Numbered from the stretch's first letter, positions 10,452 through 21,050 are shown. The stretch: 64,000 bases of DNA from Marinobacter sp. F4218 (GCF_019443085.1 NZ_JAHZIL010000004.1:1-64000), one strand, 5' to 3'. Notes: generated by a model from the letters alone, not told the origin. Program-made: numbers and translations.

Positions 10452-12920
10452 ATGGCCGCATTCATCCAGAAACTCTTCAAGTCCCGCAAGTCTCCAGAAG
10501 CGACCGGAAAGGTCCGCAAGGAAGTGCCCGCACCGGATGCCCCGCAGGAAGATACGCGTGCCAGCCTGAGGGAGGCTCAACTGGAAACGCTCAAAGGCTC
10601 GCCCGAGCAGGCCCGGCTCGCCGAATTGGCCGTCGAGGGTGTTACCGCCGATATTCGTCTTGAAGCCGCGGGCCGACTGACAGATGCCGAGAGCCTCCAA
10701 CAGGTCCAGAAAAAAGCCAAGGGTCGGGACAAAAGCGTCTACCAGTCGGTCCGACAGGCACTCCAGAAACTCCGCGAAGAGCAGGCGCGGCTGGAGAGCC
10801 TTTCGCAAACCATCACCACACTGATCAACCATGCCAAAGATCAGGCCCGAAGCGATGACACCAAGCTTTATGAAGCGCGACTGGGTGCCCTCACCCGCCA
10901 GTGGGCCGAGGTAGAAGCCCACGCCAACGCGGAGCAGGCGCAAAGCTTTCTCGAGGCAGTTCACCGCTGCAAGGAACGTCTGGCGGCGGTCCAGTCAGCG
11001 CAGGCGGATGAGGAACGTCAAGAAGAGCAACGACTCCAGCGAGAGGAAACCCTGGCCCTTCTTGCAAACACCCTGGACGACCTGAAGACCCAGTCGCCAG
11101 AGACTCTGCCCTCGCTGGCCTCTCTGGATGCTCTCCAGAAAACCCAGGAGAACCGCTGGCTGGAAGCCACACGGGATACCTCCGTGGACAGGCAACAGCA
11201 AAAGGCCTACGAGACCAGCATGTTGTCCCTGCGCAATTACATCAGCGCCGTCCGCCGTACCACCCAGGAAAAAGACACCCTTGCAGAGCTGACAGCGGCT
11301 AACGCCTCCGGTGATGACGGCGCCGATGAGCGTCGCGAACAGGCCAGGCAACTGATCCGGGAGATCAACTGGCCCGAGAACTTTCCCATGCCGGCGTTGC
11401 TCGAGTCGGTCCGACAACTGGCCGGAAAGCCCAAGCAGTCAAAACCGGCCAGTACGGAAGACCTTGAAAAACAGAAGGCCATTGCCGCCGAACTGGAAGC
11501 ATCTATGACCAGTCTGGAGGCGGCACTTGAAGCAAAGCAGCTGAGGGAATCCAGGCAGCTTCTGAAGACAGTCCAACAACAGTTCAAATCCCTTGATCGC
11601 CGCCATGGCAAACCGTTCCAGGCCCGTATGCAGCTGCTGAACGGCCAGCTCAGGGAACTCAGTGACTGGTTGGGATTTGCGACCGAGCCCAAGCAGATTG
11701 AGCTTTGCGAACAGATGGAGTACCTCGCGGAACAACCCATGGAACCGGAAGCCAAGGCCGAACGGATCAAGGAGCTCCAGAATGAATGGCGCAATCTGGG
11801 GGGCTCCTCGGACCGCGCACTCTGGACCCGCTTCAAGGCGGCGTCTGATAAGGCATACGAGCCCTGCAAAGACTATTTTTCGGCAAAATCAGGGCTCAAA
11901 CGCGCGAACCTGGAAAAACGCAAGGCCATTTGCGAGGAGCTGGAAACGTTCCTGAATCACGCCGACTGGTCCACCATTGACTGGAAAGCCGCCGAAAAGA
12001 TCCACCTGACCGCTCGCCAGGAATGGAAGGCAGCCTGGCCGGTCGAGTTTCGGGAGAACCGGCAGGTCCAGAAACATTTTGACGACCTGCTGAAAAAGCT
12101 CGAGGCGCCCCTGGATCAGGAACGGCAGAAGAACGAGGCCCTGAAGCAGGAGATCGTCGACAAGGCAAACGCGTTGATCGATCATGAGCCGCTGCAAGAC
12201 GCGATGAATCAGGCGAAAAACCTGCAGGCTGACTGGCAGGCCATAGGCATCACCCGTCACCGGGAAGACCGCAAGCTCTGGCAGGCGTTCCGCAAAGCCT
12301 GTGACCAGATCTTCGCTCGCCGCGATGCCCATCGAAACGAACAGCAGCAGGCGACACGGGCAGCCGACGAAGCGGCAGCCCCGGTGATCGAGGAAAGCCG
12401 GAAACTGTCCAGCGAGGACGACGGTTCTACCCTGTCGGATGCCCTCAGCAAACTGCATGAGCTTCAGGTTTCGGCACTTTCCGCCACCTTGAAAGACAAG
12501 GTTCAAGGCGAGAAGCAAAGACTAAAGCAGGCCCTGACGGAACAGCAATTGCGAGCGGATGTCAGTTACTGGCAATCACTGGTGATGGCACGCCTGGAGG
12601 GGCCAGCCGACGCGGCGCAGGTTCCCGGCCACTGGCCGGAACTGGCCGCCGGACAAGACAGTCTCGACCACGGTGAACTGGTCATTCGCGCCGAAATTCT
12701 TGGAGGGATTACGTCACCGGATTTCGATCAACAACGCCGGATGGAGATTCAGGTCCAGCGACTGGCGGAGGGAATGGGTTCGACCGAGCCGGCCAGCAAC
12801 GAGTTCCGGGAACTGGAGAAACTGGTTGCACGCTGGTGCCTCCAGCCCGCAGACGCATCACCGGACGAAGCCCTGGCCAAACGCCTCAGCAATGCACTGG
12901 CAGCCGTGGTTCCGGGCTGA
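10452..12920 (+). CDS. DUF349-repeat protein, long coiled-coil
   Basis: An 822-residue, charged, mostly helical protein. DUF349 units are evident, each with a W..IG/LG turn followed by LW..F: for example residues about 440-480 (NEWRNLGGSSDRALWTRF) and about 595-635 (DWQAIGITRHREDRKLWQAF). The N-terminus (MAAFIQKLFKSRKSPEA) is basic and is followed by a HEAT-like stretch. There is no signal peptide and no catalytic motif. The role of DUF349 proteins in proteobacteria is unknown. The start is set by AAGGA 8 bases upstream; the open frame continues far upstream only because it is antisense to recX. It is followed by a strong hairpin terminator placed inside the convergent gene. Confidence 0.88.
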   Translation: MAAFIQKLFKSRKSPEATGKVRKEVPAPDAPQEDTRASLREAQLETLKGSPEQARLAELAVEGVTADIRLEAAGRLTDAESLQQVQKKAKGRDKSVYQSVRQALQKLREEQARLESLSQTITTLINHAKDQARSDDTKLYEARLGALTRQWAEVEAHANAEQAQSFLEAVHRCKERLAAVQSAQADEERQEEQRLQREETLALLANTLDDLKTQSPETLPSLASLDALQKTQENRWLEATRDTSVDRQQQKAYETSMLSLRNYISAVRRTTQEKDTLAELTAANASGDDGADERREQARQLIREINWPENFPMPALLESVRQLAGKPKQSKPASTEDLEKQKAIAAELEASMTSLEAALEAKQLRESRQLLKTVQQQFKSLDRRHGKPFQARMQLLNGQLRELSDWLGFATEPKQIELCEQMEYLAEQPMEPEAKAERIKELQNEWRNLGGSSDRALWTRFKAASDKAYEPCKDYFSAKSGLKRANLEKRKAICEELETFLNHADWSTIDWKAAEKIHLTARQEWKAAWPVEFRENRQVQKHFDDLLKKLEAPLDQERQKNEALKQEIVDKANALIDHEPLQDAMNQAKNLQADWQAIGITRHREDRKLWQAFRKACDQIFARRDAHRNEQQQATRAADEAAAPVIEESRKLSSEDDGSTLSDALSKLHELQVSALSATLKDKVQGEKQRLKQALTEQQLRADVSYWQSLVMARLEGPADAAQVPGHWPELAAGQDSLDHGELVIRAEILGGITSPDFDQQRRMEIQVQRLAEGMGSTEPASNEFRELEKLVARWCLQPADASPDEALAKRLSNALAAVVPG

Positions 12921-12933
12921 CTGGCACGGGATC

Positions 12934-13197
12934 TCAGTTCCTTTGATGCTCCCTCACAAAATCCCTGGCCGCCTGCACCTCGGCCAGGGATTTTTCTTTC
13001 ATGCCCTTTAATTCCTCATCGGTCAAAAAGAACACCATATCGATCGCGTGCCGGTAGTACCGGGCCGGAAGGTGGTTCAGCGCGACACACATCACGTCAG
13101 TCAGGTAATCCGCGTTGTCCGCATCCTCCCGGGTGGCGTCGATGGCATCCAGAACCAGCCGCTCATAAAAATTGTCGATGGCATCTCTGAGGGACAT
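12934..13197 (-). CDS. ComFB-family (late competence protein) small protein
   Basis: An 87-residue helical protein whose sequence (MSLRDAIDNFYERLVLDAI at the start; DVMCVALNHLPARYYRH in the middle) matches the ComFB family. Members in cyanobacteria and Bacillus have been linked to competence, and some ComFB proteins bind cyclic di-nucleotides; the role in gammaproteobacteria is unclear. GGGAGG precedes the start. Its 3' end contains the hairpin that terminates the facing DUF349 gene. No other competence genes are nearby. Confidence 0.8.
   Translation of the reverse strand: MSLRDAIDNFYERLVLDAIDATREDADNADYLTDVMCVALNHLPARYYRHAIDMVFFLTDEELKGMKEKSLAEVQAARDFVREHQRN
12958..12995 (+). terminator. 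Strong terminator hairpin lying inside the comFB-like coding sequence
   Basis: AAAATCCCTGGCC (12958-12970) pairs perfectly with GGCCAGGGATTTT (12982-12994) around an 11-base loop, and is followed by T residues. It is a convincing intrinsic terminator for the plus-strand DUF349 gene that ends at 12920. The same bases encode the C-terminal codons of the convergent comFB-like gene. Confidence 0.8.
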
Positions 13198-13384
13198 ATC
13201 ACTCTGCCTCCCACACTTGCGCGCCTTACTTTAACCATAGAAGTCACGCCGCTTCTTGTCATGGCAACTGAGCAGTTTCGCCAATGCAAATGGCAGCCGT
13301 CGTCATTACACCGGGTCCCTTCTACCGGCTATGGTTACGCCATCGGAAGTATTTTCTGACTCAACCATCATCAGAGGACAAACA

Positions 13385-14593
13385 ATGACCACCGAGGCGT
13401 ATATCTTCGATGCAGTCCGCACCCCGAGAGGTCGCGGCAAAAAAGACGGTTCCCTTCACAGCGTCAAGCCCATCACGCTGATGACAACCGTACTCAAAGC
13501 GCTGCAGGAGAGGAATAGCCTGGATACGGCGCAGGTTGATGACATCGTCATGGGCTGTGTAACCGCTGTTGGCGACCAGGGCGCTGATATTGCCAAGACC
13601 GCAGCGCTGGCCGCCGATTGGGATGAAAAGGTGGCGGGCGTCACCCTCAACCGTTTCTGTGCCTCCGGACTGGAAGCCGTCAACCTGGCTGCCATGAAAG
13701 TCCGATCCGGGTGGGAGGACCTGGTGGTTGCCGGCGGCGTGGAGGCCATGTCCCGCGTCCCCATGGGCTCTGACGGCGGCGCCTGGGCCACGGACCCGGA
13801 AACCAATCTGCACACCGGGTTCATGCCCCAGGGCATTGGCGCCGACCTGATTGCCACCATCGAAGGCTTCAGCCGGGAAGACGTCGACGGATTCGCGGTC
13901 AAGTCCCAGCAAAAAGCCGCGAACGCCTGGCAGAACGGCCATTTTGCCAAATCCATCGTTCCGGTCACCGATCAGAATGGCGTGGTCATCCTGGATCGGG
14001 ACGAGCACGTTCGGGGCAATGCCTCCATCGACTCCCTGGCCGGCCTCAAACCATCGTTCCAGATGATGGGAGAAATGGGCTTTGACGGAGTGGCCCGGGA
14101 GAAATACCACTACGTGGAGAAGATCAACCACGTTCACCACGCCGGCAACTCCTCAGGAATTGTAGACGGCGCTACCGCCCTGCTGATTGGCAGTGAAGCG
14201 AAGGGCAAGGCCATGGGCCTCAAGCCGAGAGCCCGGATCGTCGCCACCGCCGTCACCAGCACCGACCCGACCATCATGCTGACCGGTCCGGCTCCGGCGG
14301 CCCGCAAGGCCCTGGAAAAGGCCGGAATGACCGTCGACCAGATTGACCTGTTCGAAGTTAACGAGGCCTTCGCTTCCGTAGTGATGCGCTTCCAGCGCGA
14401 GTTGTCGGTTCCTGATGAGAAAGTGAATGTTAATGGCGGTGCAATCGCCATGGGCCATCCGCTGGGCGCAACGGGCGCCATGATTCTGGGCACGCTGATG
14501 GACGAGCTGGAACGCCGGGAACTGCGTTATGGCCTCGCCACCCTTTGTGTCGGCGGCGGCATGGGGATTGCCACCATCATTGAACGCGTCTGA
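13385..14593 (+). CDS. Acetyl-CoA C-acetyltransferase (thiolase, FadI/FadA-like)
   Basis: Thiolase of 402 residues that removes acetyl-CoA from 3-ketoacyl-CoA, or condenses two acetyl-CoA. The nucleophile Cys92 lies in [11 protein letters not shown], His358 in MGHPLGATG and the second active Cys388 in LCVGGGMG, with NEAFA also present. The start ATG has AGAGGA upstream; an earlier in-frame ATG lacks one. It precedes the FadJ-type gene by 32 bases, so the two form a beta-oxidation operon with thiolase first. The 187-base upstream region shows no obvious FadR/PsrA-like operator by eye. Confidence 0.93.
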   Translation: MTTEAYIFDAVRTPRGRGKKDGSLHSVKPITLMTTVLKALQERNSLDTAQVDDIVMGCVTAVGDQGADIAKTAALAADWDEKVAGVTLNRFCASGLEAVNLAAMKVRSGWEDLVVAGGVEAMSRVPMGSDGGAWATDPETNLHTGFMPQGIGADLIATIEGFSREDVDGFAVKSQQKAANAWQNGHFAKSIVPVTDQNGVVILDRDEHVRGNASIDSLAGLKPSFQMMGEMGFDGVAREKYHYVEKINHVHHAGNSSGIVDGATALLIGSEAKGKAMGLKPRARIVATAVTSTDPTIMLTGPAPAARKALEKAGMTVDQIDLFEVNEAFASVVMRFQRELSVPDEKVNVNGGAIAMGHPLGATGAMILGTLMDELERRELRYGLATLCVGGGMGIATIIERV

Positions 14594-14625
14594 ACCCGAC
14601 CCTTTTTCTGACAGGAGAACCGATT

Positions 14626-16776
14626 ATGAGTGCTATCCGTTACGACCTGGGTTCAGACCAGATTCTGACCCTGACCATCGACATGCCCGGGCAATCCGCC
14701 AACACCATGAACGCGGCCTTCCGCGAAGCGCTGACTGATACAGTGACCAGGGTAAAAGCCGATCTGGCCAACATTCGTGGTGTCGTCATTACCTCCGCCA
14801 AGAAAACCTTCTTTGCCGGTGGTGACCTGACCGAACTGCACAGGGTCACTCGCGAGGATGCCCAAACCTTCGAAGACATGGTGAATGGCCTGAAAGGCGA
14901 CATGCGCTTCCTCGAGACCAGCGGCAAGCCTGTGGTCGCTGCCATCAACGGCAGTGCGCTCGGCGGCGGGCTGGAGATCGCCCTGGCCTGCCATCACCGC
15001 GTTGTGCTGAATGAAGAAAGCATTCAGTTGGGCCTGCCCGAGGTCACCCTGGGATTGCTGCCCGGCGGTGGCGGAACCCAGCGCCTGCCGCGCATGATTG
15101 GCCTTGAGGCGGCCTTCCCCTATTTGATGGAAGGCAAGAAAGTGAATCCGAAAGCCGCCCTCAAGGCAGGCATCGTTGATGAGCTGGCCGAGTCGCCGGA
15201 CGAAATGATGGCCAAGGCCCGGGCCTTTATCGATGCCAACCCCAAGTGCCAGCAACCCTGGGACCAGAAAGGCTTCAAATTTCCGGGGGGAGCGCCGCAC
15301 CATCCGGCCATGGCCCAGAAACTGGCTATTGCCCCGGCCATGCTCAAGCAGAAAACCCGGGGTTGCTATCCAGCGCCTGAGCGCATTCTTTCGGCTGCAG
15401 TTGAAGGTGCGCAGGTGGACTTCGACAACGGCAGCCTGGTCGAGACCCGATATTTCGCGGAGCTGGTGATTGGTCAGGTGGCGAAGAACATGACCGGCAC
15501 CTTCTGGTTCCAGTTAAATGCCATCAAGGCCGGCGGCAGCCGCCCTGACGGCGTAGACAAAGAAACGTTCCGGAAGGTTGGCGTGCTGGGCGCGGGAATG
15601 ATGGGCGCTGGTATCGCCTACTCCACCGCCACCCGTGGGATTGAGGTCGTGCTGAAAGACGTTTCCGTCGAGAACGCCGAGAAAGGCAAAAGTTACTCGG
15701 AAAAACTGTTGGCAAAGAAAGTCAGCCGTGGCCGAATGACCGAGGAGAAAAAAGCCGAAATTCTCAGCCGCATCAAGGCGACCGACAGTGCCGAGGATCT
15801 CGACGGTTGCGACCTGGTCATCGAAGCGGTCTTCGAGGACAGCAGCCTGAAGGCGAAAGTGACCCAGGAAGCAGAAGCGAAACTTGCGTCAAATGGCATT
15901 TTCGCGTCCAACACCTCGACGATTCCCATCACTCAGCTGTCCGAAGCATCCGCCCGGCCCGATCACTTCATCGGCCTGCATTTCTTCTCCCCCGTGGACA
16001 AGATGCAACTGGTGGAAATTATCGTGGGTGAAAAGACCTCCGATGACACTCTTGCTCGCGCGTTCGACTATGTGCAGCAGATTGGCAAGATTCCCATCGT
16101 GGTCAACGACAGCCGGGGTTTCTTCACCTCCCGGGTATTCGGCACGTTTGTGAACGAGGGCATCTGCATGCTGGGCGAGGGCATTCACCCGGCCAGCATT
16201 GAAAATGCCGGCCTGCTTTCGGGCATGCCTGTCGGTCCGCTGGCCATTTCCGACGAAGTCAGCATGACCCTGATGCAACACATCCGCGACCAGAGCAGAA
16301 AAGATACCGAAGCTGCCGGCGGCACCTGGATTCCGCACCCTGCCGAGGCCGTGATCGACCAGATGGTCAATGAGCAGGGCCGCAAGGGCAAGGCTGCCGG
16401 CGCAGGCTTCTACGATTACCCGGAGCAAGGCAAGAAACACCTCTGGCCTGAACTGGAGCGTCTGTACGTGGATGCGAGCAAGGCGTCTTCGGTGGCACTG
16501 CATGACCTGAAAGACCGGATCCTCTTTATCCAGGCCATTGAAACCGTTCGCTGCCTGGAGGAGGGCGTGCTGCGCACCGTGGAAGACGCCAACATTGGCA
16601 GCATCTTCGGTATCGGTTTCGCTCCCTGGACCGGCGGGGCCATCCAATTCATCAACCAATACGGTGTGCGGGCATTTACCGAACGCGCCAAAGAACTGGC
16701 CGAACAGCATGGTGACCGCTTCGCGCCGCCCAGGCTGTTGCTGGAAAAAGCCGAAACCAACACCCTCTTTTGCTGA
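14626..16776 (+). CDS. Multifunctional enoyl-CoA hydratase / 3-hydroxyacyl-CoA dehydrogenase (FadJ/FadB-type alpha subunit)
   Basis: A 716-residue beta-oxidation enzyme. The N-terminal crotonase domain (residues about 1-190) has the oxyanion segment GSALGGGLEIALAC and catalytic Glu in LGLPEVTLG. The central NAD-binding domain starts at about 322 (GVLGAGMMGAGIAYS), with the dehydrogenase His in GLHFFSP, and two C-terminal 3HCDH domains follow. AGGAG precedes the ATG. With the thiolase it supplies hydration, oxidation and thiolysis of acyl-CoA chains. FadB and FadJ cannot be separated confidently by eye. Confidence 0.92.
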   Translation: MSAIRYDLGSDQILTLTIDMPGQSANTMNAAFREALTDTVTRVKADLANIRGVVITSAKKTFFAGGDLTELHRVTREDAQTFEDMVNGLKGDMRFLETSGKPVVAAINGSALGGGLEIALACHHRVVLNEESIQLGLPEVTLGLLPGGGGTQRLPRMIGLEAAFPYLMEGKKVNPKAALKAGIVDELAESPDEMMAKARAFIDANPKCQQPWDQKGFKFPGGAPHHPAMAQKLAIAPAMLKQKTRGCYPAPERILSAAVEGAQVDFDNGSLVETRYFAELVIGQVAKNMTGTFWFQLNAIKAGGSRPDGVDKETFRKVGVLGAGMMGAGIAYSTATRGIEVVLKDVSVENAEKGKSYSEKLLAKKVSRGRMTEEKKAEILSRIKATDSAEDLDGCDLVIEAVFEDSSLKAKVTQEAEAKLASNGIFASNTSTIPITQLSEASARPDHFIGLHFFSPVDKMQLVEIIVGEKTSDDTLARAFDYVQQIGKIPIVVNDSRGFFTSRVFGTFVNEGICMLGEGIHPASIENAGLLSGMPVGPLAISDEVSMTLMQHIRDQSRKDTEAAGGTWIPHPAEAVIDQMVNEQGRKGKAAGAGFYDYPEQGKKHLWPELERLYVDASKASSVALHDLKDRILFIQAIETVRCLEEGVLRTVEDANIGSIFGIGFAPWTGGAIQFINQYGVRAFTERAKELAEQHGDRFAPPRLLLEKAETNTLFC

Positions 16777-16784
16777 CCCGACTT

Positions 16785-16809
16785 GCCGGAGAGGCTACGC
16801 CTCTCCGGC
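16785..16809 (+). terminator. GC-rich hairpin after the beta-oxidation operon
   Basis: GCCGGAGAGGC and GCCTCTCCGGC form a perfect 11-base stem with a 3-base loop, starting 8 bases after the fadJ-type stop codon. No T-run follows, so it may be a 3'-end-stabilising hairpin rather than a strict intrinsic terminator. Confidence 0.6.
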
Positions 16810-16999
16810 CCTCACAATGCCGCCCTTCCCCGTCATAATTCCACCGTCACATGACGATTTCATGGACAGATTGTCACGAACCGATACGCGCTGCCTATGG
16901 CAACGGTGGTAGCGCTTGCCTACAATAAATTTATTCGCCAACGGGAAAGCATGGTTCAACTCCACCGAACCTGCACCCAGCACCGTCAGGTATGCATTT

Positions 17000-19171
17000 A
17001 TGACCATCGCGGAAAGAATTGTCGCCCCTTGCGCACCCTCAAAATATGCCCGGACAGGATTCTGCAAGGCTTTAACCATTGCCCTGCTGGTCTCGACGCC
17101 CCTGGCACTGAACGCGAAGGTGGACGATTCTCTGGTGTACGAACCGGTTGCGCCTACCATTGATCAGGCCAGGGCCAATATCCTGATTGCCCGCCAGCTC
17201 CAGTTCACTCACTTCCGCGATCTCGGCATCAGTGACGAGCTGTCAGGGGATGTATTCGATGCGTATCTGGAATACCTGGACGGGCAACGCATCTACCTGA
17301 CCCAGGAAGACCTCAACAAATTCAACCGGGTACGAACACAACTGGGGGCGGCGCTGAAGACCGGCCAGCTCCAGCCCGGTTTCGATATCTACAATCTGGT
17401 TCAGCAACGCATCATTGAACGGCTCCAGTTTGCCCTCAACCTGATTAATGGCGGCATCGACAAACTCGACTTCGGGACGGATGAAACCATTCTCCTGGAT
17501 CGGTCAGAAGCCTCCTGGGAGACCAATAGAGAGGCACTTGATGCCCTCTGGGTGAAGCGAATCAAGAATGCGGTGCTGGCGCAGCGCCTCAACGGCACTG
17601 ACGACGAAACCATCGAAGACAACCTTCTCCGTCGGTATGAGGGCCAGTTAAAGCGGGCTTATCAAGCTCGTAGCGAGGACGCATTCCAGGCGTATATGAA
17701 TGCATTCACCGGCATGTGGGATCCGCATACCTCCTATTTTTCCCCGCGGACGTCGGAAAATTTCAATATCAACATGAGCCTTTCGCTGGAAGGTATCGGT
17801 GCCGTTCTTCAATCCGATAATGAGTTCACCAAGGTGGTTCGCCTGGTACCTGGTGGACCGGCGTCCAAGCAGGGCCAGCTCCAGCCAGCGGACCGGATTG
17901 TCTCGGTTGCCCAGGGTGACGAGAAGCCGGTCAATGTCATTGGCTGGCGTCTGGACGAGGTGGTCGACCTCATTCGGGGCCCGCGCAATTCGGTCGTCAC
18001 CCTCGAGGTTATCCCGGCCAACGCCAGTGACGAAACCATCACCAAGGCTATCGCCATCAAGCGTGACGAGGTGAAGCTTGAAGAACAGAGCGCCAGCAAG
18101 GACGTCATTGAGCTGGAGCGCAGCGGCACTGACTACACCGTCGGTGTGATCACCATCCCCACCTTCTACGCCGATTTCCAGGCCATGCAGGCGGGTGATC
18201 CCAACTACAAGAGCACAACCCGGGATGTCCGGAATCTGATTACCGAGCTCGAGGAAGACGGTGTCGACGGCCTGGTGATTGATCTTCGCAACAACGGCGG
18301 CGGCGCCCTGCATGAGGCCAACGACCTGGTCGGCCTGTTTATCGACAAAGGCCCAACCGTCCAGATCCGCAACGCCAATAACGACGTTCAGGTCCTCAAC
18401 GACGAGGATCCTTCCGTCGCCTATGATGGCCCCCTCGTTGTCCTGACCAACCGCATGAGCGCCTCGGCCTCGGAGATTTTTGCCGGCGCTATCCAGGATT
18501 ACGGCCGCGGTCTCGTGGTGGGTTCCCAAACCTTTGGCAAGGGCACGGTCCAGGCGGTTCGCCCGCTCAATCATGGCCAGCTGAAAATTACCCAGTCCAA
18601 GTTCTACCGGGTTTCCGGTGGTTCCACCCAGCATAAAGGGGTGATTCCGGACATCGAGATTCCGTCCCGCATCGACAAGAGCCGTATCGGTGAGGATGCC
18701 CTCGACCACGCCCTGCCCTGGGATCAGATCGAAGCCGTCCCCCACGAGCGCTATTTTGACTTCAGCGGCATCATCGATGAATTGAGAAAGCGCCACGAAG
18801 AACGGTTCTCGGCCAGCCCGGAGTTCAGTTTGCTGCAGCAGGAAATTGACTTCCTGAACGAGCAGCGGGAAATGGATTCCGTCAGTCTGAACTTCGACAA
18901 CCGCAAGACCCAGCACGAGCAGATCGAGCGGACCCGGCTGACTATCGCCAATGCGCGCCGTGAGCTGCGCGGCGAAGAGCCGTTTGCATCCCTGGAAGAC
19001 CTCGAGGACTGGCAGGATCAGCAGGCCGCCGATCTGGACACCACCGATGACGAGCTCGATTTTGTCATCCGCGAGGGCGGCCACATCATGGCAGATATGC
19101 TGGAACTGGATCGGCAAATGGTGTCCATCGTGTCGCCCCGGCAGTTCGCTGCTCAGGCGCCCACCCAGTAA
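17000..19171 (+). CDS. prc: Carboxy-terminal processing protease (tail-specific protease Tsp/Prc)
   Basis: Periplasmic S41 serine protease that degrades or trims proteins at the C-terminus. With the chosen ATG it has 723 residues and a signal peptide ending near NA|KVDDS at about residue 39. A PDZ domain lies at about 250-330. The Ser-Asp-Lys set can be placed by alignment with E. coli Tsp: Ser489 in SASASEIF, Asp500 in QDYGRG and Lys514 in FGKGTVQ. A TTG 28 codons upstream is open but gives a poor N-terminus. The next gene (HTH protein) follows after 17 bases. Confidence 0.94.
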   Translation: MTIAERIVAPCAPSKYARTGFCKALTIALLVSTPLALNAKVDDSLVYEPVAPTIDQARANILIARQLQFTHFRDLGISDELSGDVFDAYLEYLDGQRIYLTQEDLNKFNRVRTQLGAALKTGQLQPGFDIYNLVQQRIIERLQFALNLINGGIDKLDFGTDETILLDRSEASWETNREALDALWVKRIKNAVLAQRLNGTDDETIEDNLLRRYEGQLKRAYQARSEDAFQAYMNAFTGMWDPHTSYFSPRTSENFNINMSLSLEGIGAVLQSDNEFTKVVRLVPGGPASKQGQLQPADRIVSVAQGDEKPVNVIGWRLDEVVDLIRGPRNSVVTLEVIPANASDETITKAIAIKRDEVKLEEQSASKDVIELERSGTDYTVGVITIPTFYADFQAMQAGDPNYKSTTRDVRNLITELEEDGVDGLVIDLRNNGGGALHEANDLVGLFIDKGPTVQIRNANNDVQVLNDEDPSVAYDGPLVVLTNRMSASASEIFAGAIQDYGRGLVVGSQTFGKGTVQAVRPLNHGQLKITQSKFYRVSGGSTQHKGVIPDIEIPSRIDKSRIGEDALDHALPWDQIEAVPHERYFDFSGIIDELRKRHEERFSASPEFSLLQQEIDFLNEQREMDSVSLNFDNRKTQHEQIERTRLTIANARRELRGEEPFASLEDLEDWQDQQAADLDTTDDELDFVIREGGHIMADMLELDRQMVSIVSPRQFAAQAPTQ

Positions 19172-19188
19172 GGGAACCGAACCCGAGT

Positions 19189-19962
19189 ATGACGGAGCGT
19201 ACCAAGGACCCGGACCCCCGACAGAAAGCGCGCATGCTGCAGGACATGCTTCTGGATGCCCTGCATGCCATGCGGTCTATGGAAGAGGTTGAAGAACTGG
19301 GGAGAGCCGACAACACGGCACCCCGGAATCCGGATAGCCTGTTCGACCGGCTGGCCAATCTGACCGGCTCCGCCCTCCGGTTCGGGGCAAAGGCCACAGA
19401 CACCTCCATGCGGGTCGGGCGCGCCCTGATCAATTCCCAGGACCAGCTCCGCGCCATGCTGACGGCTGGTCAATCCCTCCAGGACATCCGTGAGGTGGCC
19501 GGCCTCACTCTGTCGGAAATGAGCGAGGCTCTGAATCTCCGAGACAAGTCGGTCCTCGAGGCCATTGAAAACGGCACCGCCACCCTCTCCTTCGAACTCA
19601 TTCTGCGCCTTGCGGCCCTTATAGCCCGCAACGATCCGATCCCTTTCATCATGCGCACCACGCGCAACTACAACCCCGAAGTCTGGCAACTCCTGAACGA
19701 CTGGGGCGTCGGGCGTCTGCCACTGCAGTTTGAACGGGAACGGGAATTCATCAACATCTTCCGCCGGCACGACGATGCCCGGCACCTCTCGGATGAAGGC
19801 TTCCGGCAGGTGCTGGATTTTACCCGCCAGAGTTTCGAGATGTCGCTGCACTTTGTGGAAGAACAGGAAAAGCAGGTCGCGGACATGAAGGCCCGCTACG
19901 AAGACACGGCCGGCGCGGACGATAAGCCCGCAACCGGCAGTCGGAAACCCTCAACCAAATAA
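19189..19962 (+). CDS. Helix-turn-helix (XRE-like) domain protein
   Basis: A 257-residue cytosolic protein with an XRE-type HTH at about residues 97-150 ([20 protein letters not shown]), flanked by an N-terminal helical part and a C-terminal region rich in charged residues. The arrangement prc followed by such a regulator is seen in related gammaproteobacteria, but its targets are unknown to me. It is probably co-transcribed with prc. Its last 12 bases overlap the end of convergent mtnA. Confidence 0.75.
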   Translation: MTERTKDPDPRQKARMLQDMLLDALHAMRSMEEVEELGRADNTAPRNPDSLFDRLANLTGSALRFGAKATDTSMRVGRALINSQDQLRAMLTAGQSLQDIREVAGLTLSEMSEALNLRDKSVLEAIENGTATLSFELILRLAALIARNDPIPFIMRTTRNYNPEVWQLLNDWGVGRLPLQFEREREFINIFRRHDDARHLSDEGFRQVLDFTRQSFEMSLHFVEEQEKQVADMKARYEDTAGADDKPATGSRKPSTK

Positions 19963-21015
19963 CTCGCGCATCCCGGTAATGTTCGGGTTATGGACCACGC
20001 CCTTTTCAGTCACGATGGCGTCGATCAGGCTTGCCGGAGTGACGTCGAAAACCGGATTGAAGACCTTGACCCCTGCTGGCGCCAACGGTACACCGCGAAT
20101 TTCGCGAATTTCTGTACCTTCACGTTCTTCGATCGGGATGTCCTGGCCGGATGCCAGTGACATATCAACAGTGCTGGAAGGTGCCACCACCATGAAACCA
20201 ACCTTGTGGTGGCGAGCCAGAACGGCAAGGCTGTAGGTGCCGATCTTGTTGGCGACATCGCCGTTGGCAGTGATTCGGTCAGCACCCACTACCACCCAGC
20301 GTACGTGGCCATCCGCCAGAATGGCTGCAGCGGCACCATCGGCGTTGAGCGTTACCGGGATGCCCTCCTGCGCCAGCTCCCAGGCGGTCAGGCGACTGCC
20401 CTGAAGCCAGGGACGAGTTTCGTCGGCATAGACGGTTTGCAGCATATTTTCTTCGTGAAGACGGCGGATAACGCCCAAGGCGGTGCCATACCCTCCGGTT
20501 GCCAGAGCGCCGGTATTGCAGTGGGTGAGAACCGATATGGGTTTGTCGGGCCGTATGACCCCCAGGGCGTGGTCCGCCATGGCGAGGTTCGCCGCCAGAT
20601 CCTCTTCGTGAATGCGAACGGCTTCTGAGGCCAGTCGCCCCACCGCCTCGTCCAGCGAGTGACACTCGTGAAAGACCTGTTCCATACGCTGCAGTGCCCA
20701 GAACAGGTTGACGGCGGTGGGCCGCGATGCCGCCAGTTCTCGAATCGCCTGTTTGATCTCGGCTTTCCAGTCTCCCCCTCCGGCATGGCGGGCGGCCAGG
20801 GCAACGCCATAAGCGGCACTGATACCAATGGCCGGTGCGCCGCGAACCACCATGTCACGGATGCACTGGGCCACACTCGAAGCGCCCTCCAGGGTTATCC
20901 AGTGCTCGTCCACCGGCAGCAGACGCTGGTCCAGCAATTCCAGGGCATGGCCATGCCAACGAATAGCTACCGTGCCAACTGCCCGGGAAGATGGATTTGT
21001 GGGGGATGTCGCCAT
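19951..21015 (-). CDS. mtnA: S-methyl-5-thioribose-1-phosphate isomerase
   Basis: Methionine-salvage enzyme that converts methylthioribose-1-phosphate to methylthioribulose-1-phosphate. The 354 residues match the family. The catalytic Cys166 lies in [14 protein letters not shown] and Asp246 in VVGADRI; the substrate-binding [13 protein letters not shown] is at 59-71. It is divergent from the TRZ/ATZ-type deaminase (mtaD), across a short region holding a perfect dyad. The pairing fits salvage of methylthioadenosine through deamination, as in Pseudomonas, rather than by a nucleosidase. Confidence 0.95.
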   Translation of the reverse strand: MATSPTNPSSRAVGTVAIRWHGHALELLDQRLLPVDEHWITLEGASSVAQCIRDMVVRGAPAIGISAAYGVALAARHAGGGDWKAEIKQAIRELAASRPTAVNLFWALQRMEQVFHECHSLDEAVGRLASEAVRIHEEDLAANLAMADHALGVIRPDKPISVLTHCNTGALATGGYGTALGVIRRLHEENMLQTVYADETRPWLQGSRLTAWELAQEGIPVTLNADGAAAAILADGHVRWVVVGADRITANGDVANKIGTYSLAVLARHHKVGFMVVAPSSTVDMSLASGQDIPIEEREGTEIREIRGVPLAPAGVKVFNPVFDVTPASLIDAIVTEKGVVHNPNITGMRELFG

Positions 21016-21050
21016 AGATCAGCTCCGCCTCTGAAACGCTGAAAACGCCC

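Noticed and set aside
17648..19117. Minus-strand open frame of 489 codons
   Set aside because: Antisense to prc, whose Ser-Asp-Lys site and PDZ domain are clear. High GC gives long shadow frames.
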